64,000 nucleotides of DNA from Diplolepis rosae (lineage: Eukaryota; Arthropoda; Insecta; Hymenoptera; Diplolepididae). The DNA lies in contig JAPYXD010000678.1 of NCBI GenBank assembly GCA_030998225.1, positions 3,630,501 through 3,694,500 on the forward strand, given 5' to 3'. Every line of letters starts with the position of its first letter. The stretch's first letter is position 1. The notes under the pieces are model-generated. The model saw only the letters and a program-made list of their open reading frames with translations. It had not been told where the DNA came from and searched no databases. The translations under genes and the position numbers were made by a program. This document shows, piece by piece, positions 44,283 through 56,581 of this stretch.

Positions 44283-46062
44283 AAACACATATATTTCTAA
44301 AAAATCACCAAAAATTGAAATTTAATGAGTGCACGACTTTACAGAATTGAAAACAACAAATGAATTAATCACAAAAGCCAAAATTATCAAATCCCTTGCA
44401 TTACGAGGTATTAAATTTAGAAACTTTTTTCTTCAGCTGGTTTTCTTTCGACTTTTTATCATTCTACGATTGACATACTTGACCCACTGTAACCACTGTT
44501 TTTGTTTGTATTACGTACTATATGCTACCAATGAGTGCAACAAGAGCAGACGAATGTAATGTGATTCACGTGAGAGTAAGAGAGACATCCGAGGATAGAC
44601 CGTGACTTGAGCCGCCTGGTGGAGACTTCGGAACTACCTCACTTCGTCGCTACAAAGTCGTAGAGACAAATAGAAGTGTCAGGGGTCTGGGCCATATAAA
44701 GAGGTCTTCCTATAGAGAAGGAGATGTTGGACGCCTGTGTTCAAATTTTTTAAATTTGAATTTATGTGATTTGCATTATTGTGATATACTTGTAAGAATA
44801 TAAAATTGTCTACGAGGACACCTGTCGGGAACTTATCCTATCTGATACGTGAAAAGTGATCCTCCGATAATGTAGGCAATGGCAAGAATCTCAAACTCAA
44901 CCACCTAATTTATCATGAAATATTCATTTCTGTAATTTGGAAAGTACGTGTAAAGAAATATTAAATCATTGTTTAAACTCTGTGGGAAATAGTACACAGT
45001 TACTGTTCTTGGATTGCAATCTGGCTATACAAAGCATTCCTGCTTTCTATGCACCTAGGACAGCTGAGCACGAGACCAACATTATAATATTAGAGTTTGG
45101 AAACACCGAAAGACGTTAGAACCAGGAGAAATGAACATTGCTCAATAATCACTGGTTGATCCTCAAAAAATCTTATTATCACTATTCCATGTGAAGCTCG
45201 AAATCGTAAAGAAATTTTCAAAGCGATGGATAAAAACGGAGAAGGTATAAAGGCCAATTCTCTGACTGATGTTCATGACCAAGGCTTTTCATAAGTCCAT
45301 CTACATCGATACAATAAATAAGAGTATCTTGACTGGAAAAAATGTAGTTAAATCTGCTTCTTGATTTCGGTAAGAGATTTTCACATCTTTTAGCAAATTT
45401 TTCTCATGACTGATGAATTAAATGCTCATCGTCGTCGAGCATGCAAGAGAAAAAGTTTCTAGTCAGTAGTAGTAACAACCAATAATAAAGAAGGCATATT
45501 TTAAACCTTGTAAATACTGTAAACTATATGAATATTGTAAATATTGCAAATATTATAGACTTTAATGCGATGAGATACAAGAAACAGCACCAAAATTCGT
45601 CTCAAATACTTGTAAGCCGTCAAACTGGCAACTCTATAGAAAGAGACAACTTCTCTGACACGTCTCTTCCGAACAGTTACAGCTGAAACCATAAACTTTT
45701 TTGAAATTTTTTTTGCATCAAAAAAAGAGGCCAGATTTTAATTCAGCATAGAAAACTACTCTAGAAATGATATATCTCATTCTATGAAGACACAGGTCAT
45801 ATTTTGTTCTATATTCGGACAGATTTGGAATTCAAAGTTGTGTAAATCCCAAGATTTGATTAATTCTTTAGCCTTGATGGATGTAATATCTTCAACTTTG
45901 CAGTATTCAGGGATACAATTGTAACATTTCCGCACTTTTGTTTTTTTATAGGATTTGGAAAGGTCAATTGTGAAGAGTAGATGCTGTCATGAGGTACATA
46001 TAGTGACGCATGCATGTGCGATGAGTAGTTAACACTACACAAACTCCCGTTTAGGCAGTAAT
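44283..46062. other. Intergenic with decayed repeats
   Basis: Broken frames at about 45160-45270 (LLSLFHVKLEIVKKF, then in another frame FKAMDKNGEG) recall a protein family common in insect and cnidarian repeats (LHIKLGLMK-FVKAL-KDG); I give this low confidence. The AAACATTGTGGT-type elements and short frames elsewhere are not interpretable. Confidence 0.3.
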
Positions 46063-46131
46063 TTTCTTTTTTCTTTTTTTTTGATGAGGAGGAAAAATGG
46101 CGAGTTCTTTTATAAACGTAGTAGTAGTTAA
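46063..46131 (-). mobile_element. 5'-truncated R1-type LINE 3' tail
   Basis: A T-rich run followed by GATGAGGAGGAAAAATGGCG and TTCTTTTATAAACGTAGTA is the complement of the 3' end of the LINE at 39420-43807, and close to the fragment at 2489-2563. Confidence 0.7.
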
Positions 46132-46985
46132 AACCAAAAAACCCCTTTTTGGTGGAATTTGAAAAAAAAATTTCGTACTCATTCAATAACGAATTATACG
46201 GATTAATTGAACAGTTGAGTAAACTCTAAAACAGTTGAATAAAAATTTAAAAAAAAGATCCTAGATTTTAGTTTGCATAATTTTAAATATTCATTTACAA
46301 CGGAGCATAAAATGGAGAGTACTTGTGAAAATTTTACACTCTGTTGTTTACAGTTTGCTACAGAGTTGGGTAAAACGAGAATCCTCAGGCACGCTTAGTG
46401 ATGAGCGACTGCTCCTGCGACTAGTGGTAAGTCCGGTATTGCCTGACGTGACATGGTAATTACCAATCACGCTGGTTAAACTTGGTCATTATCATTTTTT
46501 TCATAATAAGAATGATTTTTGTATTGAAAGGTGGGCTTATATATATGACTAGGTATCAACATGTTGGACTTTCTTCAAAACGATTCGAAACAAAACACTT
46601 ACTTAAAATAAAAAAAGTAACCTAAAACTGCATTTTGTGAAAATAACAGACAAGCCGTGACAAACTTTGCATCTTTTACAGGGAATTTTGAACAACTTAT
46701 AAAAAATCTGAAGGTTTTATATTAAATTTAATCCAATAATCAACTTATACAATATTTTTTATAACTATATTAATCAGAAATACTTTCGTATAATAGTGAT
46801 GCATAAAAGAGCAGTGTTATAATATTTATAGCTTTTACTTATGTAATTTTTAATGAAATACTATTGATTCACGATAAAATATGAATTTAAAAAGGAATCA
46901 AAACTCCCAAACCAACCAAATTTGGACCAAAAGGTCGATTGGGAGTTTTGAAGGTTTGTTGATGTTTTTTGGACATTAATCTGGG
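46132..46985. other. Intergenic, no gene
   Basis: Nothing coding. A perfect 12-bp stem (CAAAACTCCCAA with its complement TTGGGAGTTTTG) is at about 46899-46950, just outside the great palindrome. Confidence 0.35.
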
Positions 46986-49580
46986 CGTTGAGTGAAGATA
47001 GGTATAGAGGAGACATCAAGGACTATTGAATGGTCCAAACCTTGCGGGGAAAGACGCCAGGGGTAGGTAAAGTTCCAAACCCGAACACCAGGATCGACAC
47101 TTTCGAAAATCGCCAAAATCTCACGGATAAGAAGTAAGTTGTAGGAGTAAGGCCCAAACTTGTGTTGGTGAGTCTGCTGTATTCGTAATGGGTCAGGTAG
47201 TCCTCGTCAATTCAACCCTAGCTTGTCGACAAGATTTTACAAAATAGCTTTTTACCTCTTTTCCTTCTACTTCGCTCTTTACTAGTCTTTTCCTAAGATC
47301 GGATATATATTTAAAATATACATATATATAAATAAAATAATATATAAAATATTTTATATTATAAATTTAATAATAGAATATATATATAAAATAAATAAAA
47401 AGTGTGCAGAATTTTTCTATAAAAAATGCAAAGGAAGAAACATTAAAAATTACACATGTGACGGATAGACATTGTGTTGACAAACGATATAAATGGATTG
47501 CACTTTTGAAACTATAGAATAGGTCTAACTAAATTTACGTATAAAAATTGAAAATTGTACCAAATTTACTATACAAATACATAGGGAAGGGACTTAAAAA
47601 ATTTGAATACGTGTAACGGATAACATTATGATAAAATTGCACACGTAAACCATATATTTGGTCCATACTAACTAAATACGAAAAAAAAAATAAAAAGTGT
47701 GCAGAATTTTTATATAAAAAATGCAAAGGAAGAACCTTAAAAATTACACATGTGACGGATAGACATTATGGTAAAAAATGATATGAAAGAATTGCACGTT
47801 TAAAACTATAAAATTGGCCTGAATAACTGAGTTTGCGAAAGAAACTATACAAAAGGTTTTTTTGTGTGAAATTACATCCTGTGAAAAATTTTCCCCTATA
47901 AAATGAAAAGGAAGAACCTTAAAATTGCACTTGTGACGAAAAACTTTGTGGTAAAACTGATATAAAAGAGTTGCATATATGACACTATCAAATTGGTCTA
48001 AATATATAAGAATACATAATGAAGAAACTTCAAGAATTGAAGTGTGATGGATAAACATTGCAGTAACACGGGACGGAAAAACCATTGTGGTAAAAAAATT
48101 TTATAAAAAATTGCACGTGTGAACTGTAAAATTGGTCTGAATAACTTAATCCACAACAATATAAGCCGTACATAATTTGTTCTGTAAAAATACAAGTGGA
48201 AGGAACTTAAAAAATTGCAAGAGTGACAATTAAACATTGTGGTAAAAGGGGGAATAAATTCTAAATTTTTCAGCCTCATCAGGAAGTTGTATATTGATAC
48301 AATTTTTAATTTATTTTAATAGAAACATTAGAAGCTAAAAAATAATTGAGACTAACCTTCAGTCAAAATGTGAATGGAATTGTATCCAAAAATTCACAAT
48401 TATCCCGGATTTTTTTCTTTTTTCGTTACTGACAGCAGTGGTGATAAATATGCAATTTTTTATAAAATTTTTTTACCACAATGGTTTTTCCTTCCCGTGT
48501 TACTGCAATGTTTATCCATCACACTTCAATTCTTTAAGTTTCTTCATTATGTATTCTTATATATTTAGACCAATTTGATAGTGTCATATATGCAACTCTT
48601 TTATATCAGTTTTACCACAAAGTTTTTCGTCACAAGTGCAATTTTAAGGTTCTTCCTTTTCATTTTATAGGGGAAAATTTTTCACAGGATGTAATTTCAC
48701 ACAAAAAAACCTTTTGTATAGTTTCTTTCGCAAACTCAGTTATTCAGGCCAATTTTATAGTTTTAAACGTGCAATTCTTTCATATCATTTTTTACCATAA
48801 TGTCTATCCGTCACATGTGTAATTTTTAAGGTTCTTCCTTTGCATTTTTTATATAAAAATTCTGCACACTTTTTATTTTTTTTTTCGTATTTAGTTAGTA
48901 TGGACCAAATATATGGTTTACGTGTGCAATTTTATCATAATGTTATCCGTTACACGTATTCAAATTTTTTAAGTCCCTTCCCTATGTATTTGTATAGTAA
49001 ATTTGGTACAATTTTCAATTTTTATACGTAAATTTAGTTAGACCTATTCTATAGTTTCAAAAGTGCAATCCATTTATATCGTTTGTCAACACAATGTCTA
49101 TCCGTCACATGTGTAATTTTTAATGTTTCTTCCTTTGCATTTTTTATAGAAAAATTCTGCACACTTTTTATTTATTTTATATATATATTCTATTATTAAA
49201 TTTATAATATAAAATATTTTATATATTATTTTATTTATATATATGTATATTTTAAATATATATCCGATCTTAGGAAAAGACTAGTAAAGAGCGAAGTAGA
49301 AGGAAAAGAGGTAAAAAGCTATTTTGTAAAATCTTGTCGACAAGCTAGGGTTGAATTGACGAGGACTACCTGACCCATTACGAATACAGCAGACTCACCA
49401 ACACAAGTTTGGGCCTTACTCCTACAACTTACTTCTTATCCGTGAGATTTTGGCGATTTTCGAAAGTGTCGATCCTGGTGTTCGGGTTTGGAACTTTACC
49501 TACCCCTGGCGTCTTTCCCCGCAAGGTTTGGACCATTCAATAGTCCTTGATGTCTCCTCTATACCTATCTTCACTCAACG
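46986..49580. repeat. Large near-perfect palindrome, two 1130-bp arms
   Basis: Arm 1 is 46986-48115 and arm 2 is 48451-49580, with a 335-bp spacer. Every position x in arm 1 pairs with 96566-x in arm 2. In the parts that I compared the only mismatch was at about 48076/48490 (CCGTCCCG versus CCTTCCCG). The outer 300 bp of each arm is non-repetitive. Next come an AT-rich tract (about 47300-47400) and then several degenerate units of 110-200 bp built on GGAAGAACCTTAAAAATTGC, TGTGACGGATARACATTGTG and GTAAAA. The spacer has 1-2 more such units and about 190 bp of unique sequence. CTGGG stands just outside both arms. The short identical frames (47535-47726 minus, 48840-49031 plus) are mirror images, not genes. 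Candidates: foldback/Galileo-type element, hairpin-RNA locus, recent inverted duplication or an assembly artefact. Confidence 0.9.
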
Positions 49581-50553
49581 ACCTGGGTTTCGAGTTTGTG
49601 GAGGTATAGACTCGAATTTTTTCAATGAAGAAATAATTTGATTTGTATAGAATGAGATGGTACATAAAAAATTCTGTGGGAGGAGGAGTCTAAGTGGGGG
49701 CTTCTGACCCCACTTCTCACAGTTCCCCCGTGTTTCCCCACTCTCTTCTTTTCTCATTCGCATATTGCGCAAACTAAAATTGAACTTAGTTTTTTTATAA
49801 TAATGGGATTCACTATACCTCATCCGTTTCCTCGTCTGAAACCCAGTCATAGTCTGAAGTTCCAACGATTTTTTCATACTCCTCGTCAGGATTCAGTTTT
49901 TCAACAACTGCCTTTTGTCATAACGTAGACACAACGAAACACGTTGATTCTGCATAGATCTCCGCGTAAGGGACGCGTCGAGTAGTGGGAGAAGTGATGG
50001 GAGAAGAAAAAGAGTAGAGGCGTTGAGCTGCCGATCCGCAAGCGTTTGCACTCTTTTTCAAAAACTTATATCTTTTAAAATAAAGCAGATACAACATTTC
50101 TGATTGTAGCCCTAGAAAGATCAGTTCAAGAACTTAAAGAATCAATCATAACCCTAAAATCGATTTTTTGCCTCGAAGGTCCCTTTTCTCGGATCGTGTC
50201 GCATATAATGGTCATATCATGTGGAAATCAACATTTTTCAGATAAATGAATTCCGAGTAATGTGTTTTGAGTATATTTTTCTTCAAAATGTGTATGCGCA
50301 CTCTTTTTTTATTGACACCAATTGCTTCATAATAGTACGTAAACACGTCAGTTGGTGTCAATCTTCCAAATTCTTTTTCCATTGGGCCATACAAAAATAA
50401 TTAAGTTAAACAATTCATTAAGGATTAAAAATTTCTCATGAAAGATGTGCGTAAATAATAATAAAGTTTCTATCGTCTTGTATTTTTGGTTATATGTCAG
50501 CGTCATTCAATGTAAATATATCCCCGTTAACCGACCGACGCACGCGCACCACA
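49581..50553. other. Intergenic, no gene
   Basis: No supported coding region or repeat. The segmental duplication copy B starts at the right edge. Confidence 0.35.
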
Positions 50554-51063
50554 CAGTTGAATCGTCTGCTTCTAAATAATTGTACACCTTTCATTGAGTT
50601 ACAAACCTCTAAAGATACCGCATCCAATGATTGTTTCAACTAAAACTTTACGCTAGGTTTACGCTGTAGCGTAGGGTGAACCTAGCGTTCAGCCGGTTCG
50701 CTAGGGATTGGTGTACGAATTACTACGTAAGTACCACGACTCACAAATTGCGCGATGGACATTATTAGATACAAAAAATGGGTTGTAAGTTTTAATTAAT
50801 AAAAGCAATACGCTGTATTATTCATTTGACATACTCTTTATTCTATTCCTTTACCAAAAATTTATTTCCGTAATACCGATTTATTCATTTCCCTAATAGA
50901 ATTTATTTAAAAACTTTTATCATGCTGTAAATTTACTTCTAAAACGTGAATTGATAATTATATTTTAACTGTGAATAATAAATGAATATTACATTTCATT
51001 GCCATCTGAAAATCAAAATAGTTTTCATTGTAACTTCAATATGAAATAATAAAATGCTCACTG

Positions 51064-51285
51064 TGTTATAGTGAAAACTAAACTTTCTATTTTCGGATAG
51101 TAGTGACATCAAACTGATGTCACTTTGTAGGTTTTATTCATGAGAGATTTTAGAGAAGAACTGACGAGGCCTGCCTGAACCTCTACATATATAGACAGCT
51201 AAACCTAGGAGGGGGAGGTCATCAAGCTCTACATATATTGGTAACTAAACCGGGGGGAAGGAGGTCATCATCTGGCCTGGTAACA
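51064..51285 (-). repeat. Gypsy 3' LTR (222 bp)
   Basis: TGTTATAGTG..GGTAACA on the + strand. Contains an internal imperfect direct repeat (CTCTACATATAT..GGAGGTCATCA, twice). Confidence 0.92.
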
Positions 51286-51297
51286 CTCCCCTTTTTA
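51286..51297 (-). promoter_or_regulatory. Polypurine tract
   Basis: On the minus strand AAAAAGGGGAG directly abuts the 3' LTR, the position where plus-strand DNA synthesis is primed. Confidence 0.75.
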
Positions 51298-51384
51298 GAC
51301 ATAAATTAGTCTCTCAATTTACTAAATTCTTACCCTCCTTACTTTTGGTATTTCGGTGATCACCAGGGGTTGCAAGCTAGAATT

Positions 51385-52260
51385 TTACGTGACGACGTTC
51401 GTCGGCGTTGTTACCTTTGTTTTTACACAGAATATACAGAGTTTTTTGGGCATACACTTTTGTATGAATTCGAGTATTCCTAATCTGTACAGAACATAGG
51501 CTGATCCTAATCCTAGCGCTGCGTAACCTAAATAGCTTAACCAATCCATAGTTGTTTCTCTCCATGTTCTTAGTCTTCTGTTAATGGCTATTGATTTTAA
51601 CATATTTTCTGCATCGTCTAGGCTTAATTTGGCTTGTCGTAATTCATTGTTATCTATAATTTTAGGGAGACGTATTAATTTACTTTCTAAGGTTTTTATA
51701 TCGTCGTTAGAGTAACTAATGTTGTAGGTCGCATTGAATTCGTTGTAAAATTGTCCCTTTAGATTTTTGCTAAGGTACAGTGCGTCCATTCCATTATAGA
51801 TTTTACAATTTGAGCCCGTCAGTAGTGAGGGTTGTTTAATCTTTAGGTGTTCTATTCCTGTTTCGCAGCTAATATCTAAATCTACCTCGTTCATTAGTAC
51901 TATTATGTATCCGTTTAGTACGGGTATGAAGGTTTCTTTGTGTAAAGCAAAAGTTGAAGTTTTACATTTGTTCTCTGAGTATCGCTTGAATATCGTAGCT
52001 TCGCATGTTTCACTGTCAGTCAGCCTAAGGTTTGGTTGACTTCTTTCGCAAATTTTATATTCGCTTATCGTCGTAAATTTATTTATTGTTTCCTTGTCAG
52101 TAATTACATATGAGTCTCTAAATTTTATTAAATAGTCATGGTCGGGAATTACTGCAAAATATAGGCTTTGGATAGGATAAGGGATGGGTACAATATATTT
52201 GATGGTACCCTCTTCCTGTTCTATAATGAGAATTTTGACGGTTGTAAGGTGCAGTTGGCT
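51385..52260 (-). pseudogene. Errantivirus env-like reading frame (C-terminal part)
   Basis: An uninterrupted frame of about 290 codons begins right after the TAA that ends the integrase frame (52261-52263), in the same phase; the first Met is only at 51894. It contains several Cys residues and N-x-S/T sites (FNATYNISYS). Near the C-terminus is one hydrophobic segment (WLSYLGYAALGLGSAYVLY), about 40 residues before the stop: a membrane-anchored glycoprotein layout. Insect errantivirus Env proteins are related to baculovirus F proteins. The N-terminal signal peptide and any cleavage site are not visible, so this is likely a truncated env normally reached by splicing. Confidence 0.6.
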
Positions 52261-53273
52261 TTACAGTTGGCCATTGCCGCTATTAGAAGTACTAGGGTCC
52301 TCATCTAAAAAATAAGGCATACACTGATCTATGTGTACTCTCAGTATGTTATCTTTATTCCTGATGCGTAGATTATTATTATCTAGGTAATCTATAACTT
52401 CGTAAAGACCTTTCCAGGATTGTTCTAATTTGTTTTGTTTGGTGTTATTTAAGATTTTAACTAGGTTCCCTGGCTTGTATAAAGGATGTGTTCTTGTTAT
52501 TCCTTCATCCAATCTTTTCTTAGTTTTTTCTAATTCCACTTGGATTCTTTCTTTAGCTTTTCTGATGTTTTCCTCGTGTTTTTCCTCCATTTTCTAATCA
52601 GATCTTGATGGGTTAAATTGGGTGAGTTTTCAATTTGAGATGGTATATTTGGTAATCTTCCAAACGTGAGTTCAAAGGGTGTGAATCCCGTGGTTTGATT
52701 TACTGTTGAATTTATTGCGAATGTTACATATTTTAGATTTTCGTCCCAGTTATTCTGATTTTCTGCCATGCTAGTTTTGATCAGATTATTCAGGGTTGAG
52801 TGCATTCTTTCAATGTTTCCGTTGGATTGTGGATGAAATGCTATTTTATCATTTGGATTGAGTGGTATGTTGGGTATTATACTTTCTGATTGATTCTTAA
52901 TTCGCGTGGTCTTTTGTAGTTGGCATATAGGGCATTTTTTGACATAGTCCTTAATGTCTTGGTCCATGTTGGTCCGAATTCCGATTCTCTTGGCTTTTTC
53001 GATAGTATTTTGTTCTCCAGTGTGATCCCTATGAGCTTCTTTAATAATTTGTTTTCGTTCTTCCTTAGTTAATTCTCGGGTTGTAGAGAAACAAATGTGG
53101 AAATTCTTATCTGGATAATAGTTTGATAGGAATTCCATTATTTCTTGAATTACTTCTCGCCCCAGAAATGTAAATAGAGGATCTCCAAAGGATAATCTAA
53201 CAATTGAGAGTTTTCTGTTAACGAATTCTTCGATAAACCAACTTAATTTATACAGCCAATCTTCTTCGTTGTA
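52261..53273 (-). pseudogene. Gypsy integrase remnant, catalytic core deleted, frameshifted
   Basis: Resumes pol after the nested transposon. The HHCC zinc finger is present (H..HTG..CPICQLQK). Only about 30 residues later comes HPQSNGNIERMH, the motif carrying the catalytic Glu. Ty3 integrases have roughly 110 residues there, so the region with both catalytic Asp residues is gone. In the A-run near 52590 the frame changes by one base: the upstream frame ends at 52530, while the C-terminal domain (KPGNLVKILNN, LYEVIDYL) is open in 52261-52590. Integration activity cannot remain. Confidence 0.8.
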
Positions 53274-54029
53274 AAGGGTTTCCCAATAAGGGTGATATGT
53301 TTGAAATTGAAAAAAAACACTGAATATTCATTCGGAATTGATCGAAATCTTTTTTATTATATTGGATATTCTATGCCATTTATGATTTAAACAATATATC
53401 GGCCAAATGTCCCCCGAGACTTGAGCCAAAAATGCGCCTCATCAGAAAAGATGATTTTTTGATGAAAATTGGGATCATTTTCAATTGATTCCAGAGCCCA
53501 ATCCGCGAACTCCCGACGCAAACGATGGTCATTAGGCTTCAGTTCTTGGGCCAGAATCATCTTATAGGGATGCAGGCCAAGATCCAATCGCAAAATACGC
53601 CAGGTAGTCATCCTGGACAGGCCCAATTCCTGAGATCGGCGTGGCACGGACAATTCACGGTTTTCCTCGATACTGGCCTGTACGGCGGCTATATTCTGTG
53701 TAGAACGTGCGGTACGCATACGATTTTTAGGCTTAGTATCCAATAGAGTAAATTCACTCTCCAACTTATCGATTATTCGACGAATTGAGAGCGCGGATGG
53801 AGCAGAATGACGACCATATTTTGCACGATATGCTCTTTGAACACCGACAAAACTTCTCGAATTTTGATAAAATAATTGGACAATTTCCAAACGTTGTGGA
53901 AGCGTGAAACTACTCATGATTAAATGGCAAACCTTACTGATGACAACTCACAGCAGACGTCAAAAATTTCAGTTCAAATCAGCCCGATAGGGACATTCAA
54001 AATCATATCACCCCTATTGGGAAACCCTT
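53274..54029 (-). mobile_element. DUF4817-type Tc1/mariner-like element nested in pol
   Basis: Inverted ends of about 30 bp (left AAGGGTTTCCCAATAAGGGT, right its near complement), with TA at 53272-53273 and 54030-54031. 756 bp, same family as 1297-1944. It interrupts pol between RNase H and integrase. Confidence 0.88.
53387..53917 (-). pseudogene. DUF4817 transposase, truncated
   Basis: A 176-residue frame. It starts MSSFTLPQRLEIVQLFYQNS (DUF4817 helix-turn-helix), followed by a linker KPKNRMRTARSTQNIAAVQ and a second helix-turn-helix (RRSQELGLSRMTTWRI). It ends with the first DDE motif, IIFSDEAHFWL, and about 12 more residues. Full-length relatives have a further ~150 residues with the second Asp and the Glu, so catalysis is lost. 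The frame itself has no internal stop, which suggests a fairly young deletion derivative. Confidence 0.8.
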
Positions 54030-54031
54030 TA

Positions 54032-56581
54032 TATAGGCATTTCATCCTTAGTTACTTCTTTCCAAAGTTTGCCGATAGCGTTAGGCTTTGTATTAATTTT
54101 GCCTTTGACTGGTTGTAGTTTCCAATTTATAAAATCCGTATGTAAATTAGTATTGTCTCCTGGTGTTTCCGTGATTTCTTCTTCCGTTTCTGTGGTTTCA
54201 TTTTCTGATGGTTCTCTCATTCGCCTCGCGGTTAATTTGATTTTTTCTTTTAAAATTTCGTCTTTTGTTATTCGCGGCGTGTCGAATGTTTCTATTTCCG
54301 GTGACTGGTCTTCCAAGCTTGGTTCTTCTTCTTCAGTACTAATTCCGGTTTTTTCCATTGCTTCTTGTAATGTGTCCTTAGTGATGGGAAAAAGTCTGGA
54401 TAGACAATCCGCTACTTTATTTTCTTTTCCTTTTACATATTCTATTTCGTATTCGTATTCTTCCATACGAAGTCTCCATCGTAAAAGTCTTGAGCTAGGG
54501 TCTTTCACATTGTGTAGCCAAACTAAAGCACGGTGGTCTGTTTGAATTTTGAATTTCTTTCCGAGAAGATATTGTCTGAGGCGTTTCATAGCCCATACAA
54601 TTGCTAAAAGTTCTTTTTCAGAGGTGGTGTATTTTTCTTCGGCTTTGTTCAATGTTCTTGATATAAGAAGACAAGGGTGCCCGTCTTGGCTCAATACTGC
54701 TCCTAATCCACATTTGGATGCGTCCGTAGTCAGTATAAATTGTTTGGAAAAATCAGGGAATTTTAAAACTGGTGCGGTTACCAATGCGTTCTTCAAATCG
54801 TAAAATGCTTTTTCGCAGTCTGGGGTCCAATCGAATATTGTCTCTTTCTGAGTTAGCTTCGTTAAGGGTCTCGCTATAGTAGAGAAATTCTTGATGAATT
54901 TCCTATAGTAACCTGCAAGTCCTAAAAATGATTGCACATCTTTTACAGTTTTCAATGGTCTGAATTCTTTTATGCAGTTTATTTTTTCAGGGTTGGGTTT
55001 GACTCCTTCTTTGGTTATTATGTGCCCAAGGTATTCTAGTTCTGGTTTAAGGTATTCACATTTTTTCGGTTCTAATCTTAGTCCTAACTGGTAGATTCTT
55101 TCCATGACTGCTACTAAGTTCTCATTATGTTCCTGAATTGAGCTTCCGAATATCACAATGTCATCTATGTACGCAAAGCATTTTGTTCCGATTAATCCTA
55201 TGAATGCATTATCCATCATTCTTTGGAAAGTGGCTGGTGCGTTCTTTAAACCGAAAGTCATGCGATTGTATTCGAAATGTCCTTGGGTTGTAGAAAACGC
55301 AGTGTACTTTTTGTCTTCTTCCTTCATCGGGATTTGATGGAATCCAGCTGAGAGGTCAAAGGCAGAAAAGAACTTAGCTTTTCCTAAGTGGTCTAATATA
55401 TCGTCGATCATTGGTAATGGGTAAGCATCTTGATCCGTGTCTTCGTTAATCTTTCTGTAGTCAATTACCATTCTTAATTTATTTTCTTTTTTCGGTACTA
55501 TCCATAAAGGTGAGTTGTATGGTGATTGACTTTCTCTTATAATTCCCTTTTTTAATAACCTTTCTGTTTCTTCTAGGGCAAACTGTCGGTGTTTTTCGGG
55601 TAATTTGTGGGATCTTAGATTAATTATTTTTCCATTTTTAAGTATTATTTGATGTTCAGTAAGGTTAGTACATGGAAGTGGGTCTGATTCCAATGTGAAA
55701 ACTTCCGAGTATCTGGCTATTACTTTTTTAATGAATTCTCTCTGGTCTTTTTCCAAATAATCTAATCTTGAAGCTTTCAATAATTCATTTAGTCGAAATG
55801 TCATTTGAGGTCCATTACTTTCATTTGTGATTATTTTTAATATAGGTTCGTAGCTAATCTGGAGATTTACTTCTTTAGGGTAATCCTCATTATTTTTCAA
55901 TGGGATTTTTATTTGTCCGTTTCGTATAGTGTAGAGTCCGTCGGGGATTTCCTTATCATCTATAATGATAATAGCTTGATCTTCTGCGTCAGTTGAAATG
56001 GTACATATCTTTTCGGATTTTCCTGGTATGAAATCATTGCTTAGGTGCAAAGGTAGCTTTACCTTATTTAGCACGAGGTGACTGTTCGTGATCGCATATC
56101 TTGGATATTTTTCAAAGAATTTAATTCCAATTATACCTCCTTCTGGTAAGGGAAAATCGTTGGGTACTATGTAGAAAACGTGTTCTTGTCCAAAAAAGTT
56201 TAATTTTGTAGAATATTTAGAGATATGCCGATCGTTACCCATTAGGAATGTTTTGTGGGTAGATTTCCTTTCGTCTCTATCATCCAATATTTCTTCTTTG
56301 ATTATGTTTATAGCAGCTCCTGAGTCTACTAATAATCTGTATCTTCCAGTTTTTCTTCTGGCATCGATTGTTCGTAATCTTCCGCATATGGAAGAAATTC
56401 GGCTGATTCCTCGAAGATCAGTTGCTCCGTTATTTCTTCCTCTGTCATGTTTTCCGCTTCTGTTTCTTCCTCTTGGATTGCTCTTACCGGAGGTGGTCGC
56501 TTGAAACCATGGCCTGGGGGAAAACCCTGCTTCACTTGGCACTGTGAAGATATATGACCTATTTTGCCGCACTTGAAGCAA
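54032..56581 (-). pseudogene. Gypsy pol: protease, reverse transcriptase, RNase H
   Basis: An open frame of about 850 codons. Order: aspartic protease (LLVDSGAAINII, Asp about residue 86), RT (YPLPMIDDILDHL; FDLSAGFHQIPM with the first Asp at about 409; YIDD at 471-474), and RNase H (LTTDASKCGLGAVL from about 617; TSEKELLAIVWAM; TDHRALVWL). A spacer and an Asp/Glu-rich tail follow up to the DUF4817 insertion. Pol lies one base back (-1) from gag and overlaps it by about 250 bp, so the first ~80 residues are read only if translation begins at this Met; -1 frameshifting is more likely. RT and RNase H motifs look intact, but the polyprotein is cut before integrase. Confidence 0.88.

Noticed and set aside
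47535..49031. Two identical 63-codon frames on opposite strands and related longer frames
   Set aside because: They are mirror images produced by the palindrome. Composition is Phe/Tyr-rich from AT-rich DNA and no domain is seen.
54069..54803. Plus-strand open frames over Gypsy pol
   Set aside because: They are complements of well-supported RNase H and spacer coding sequence.
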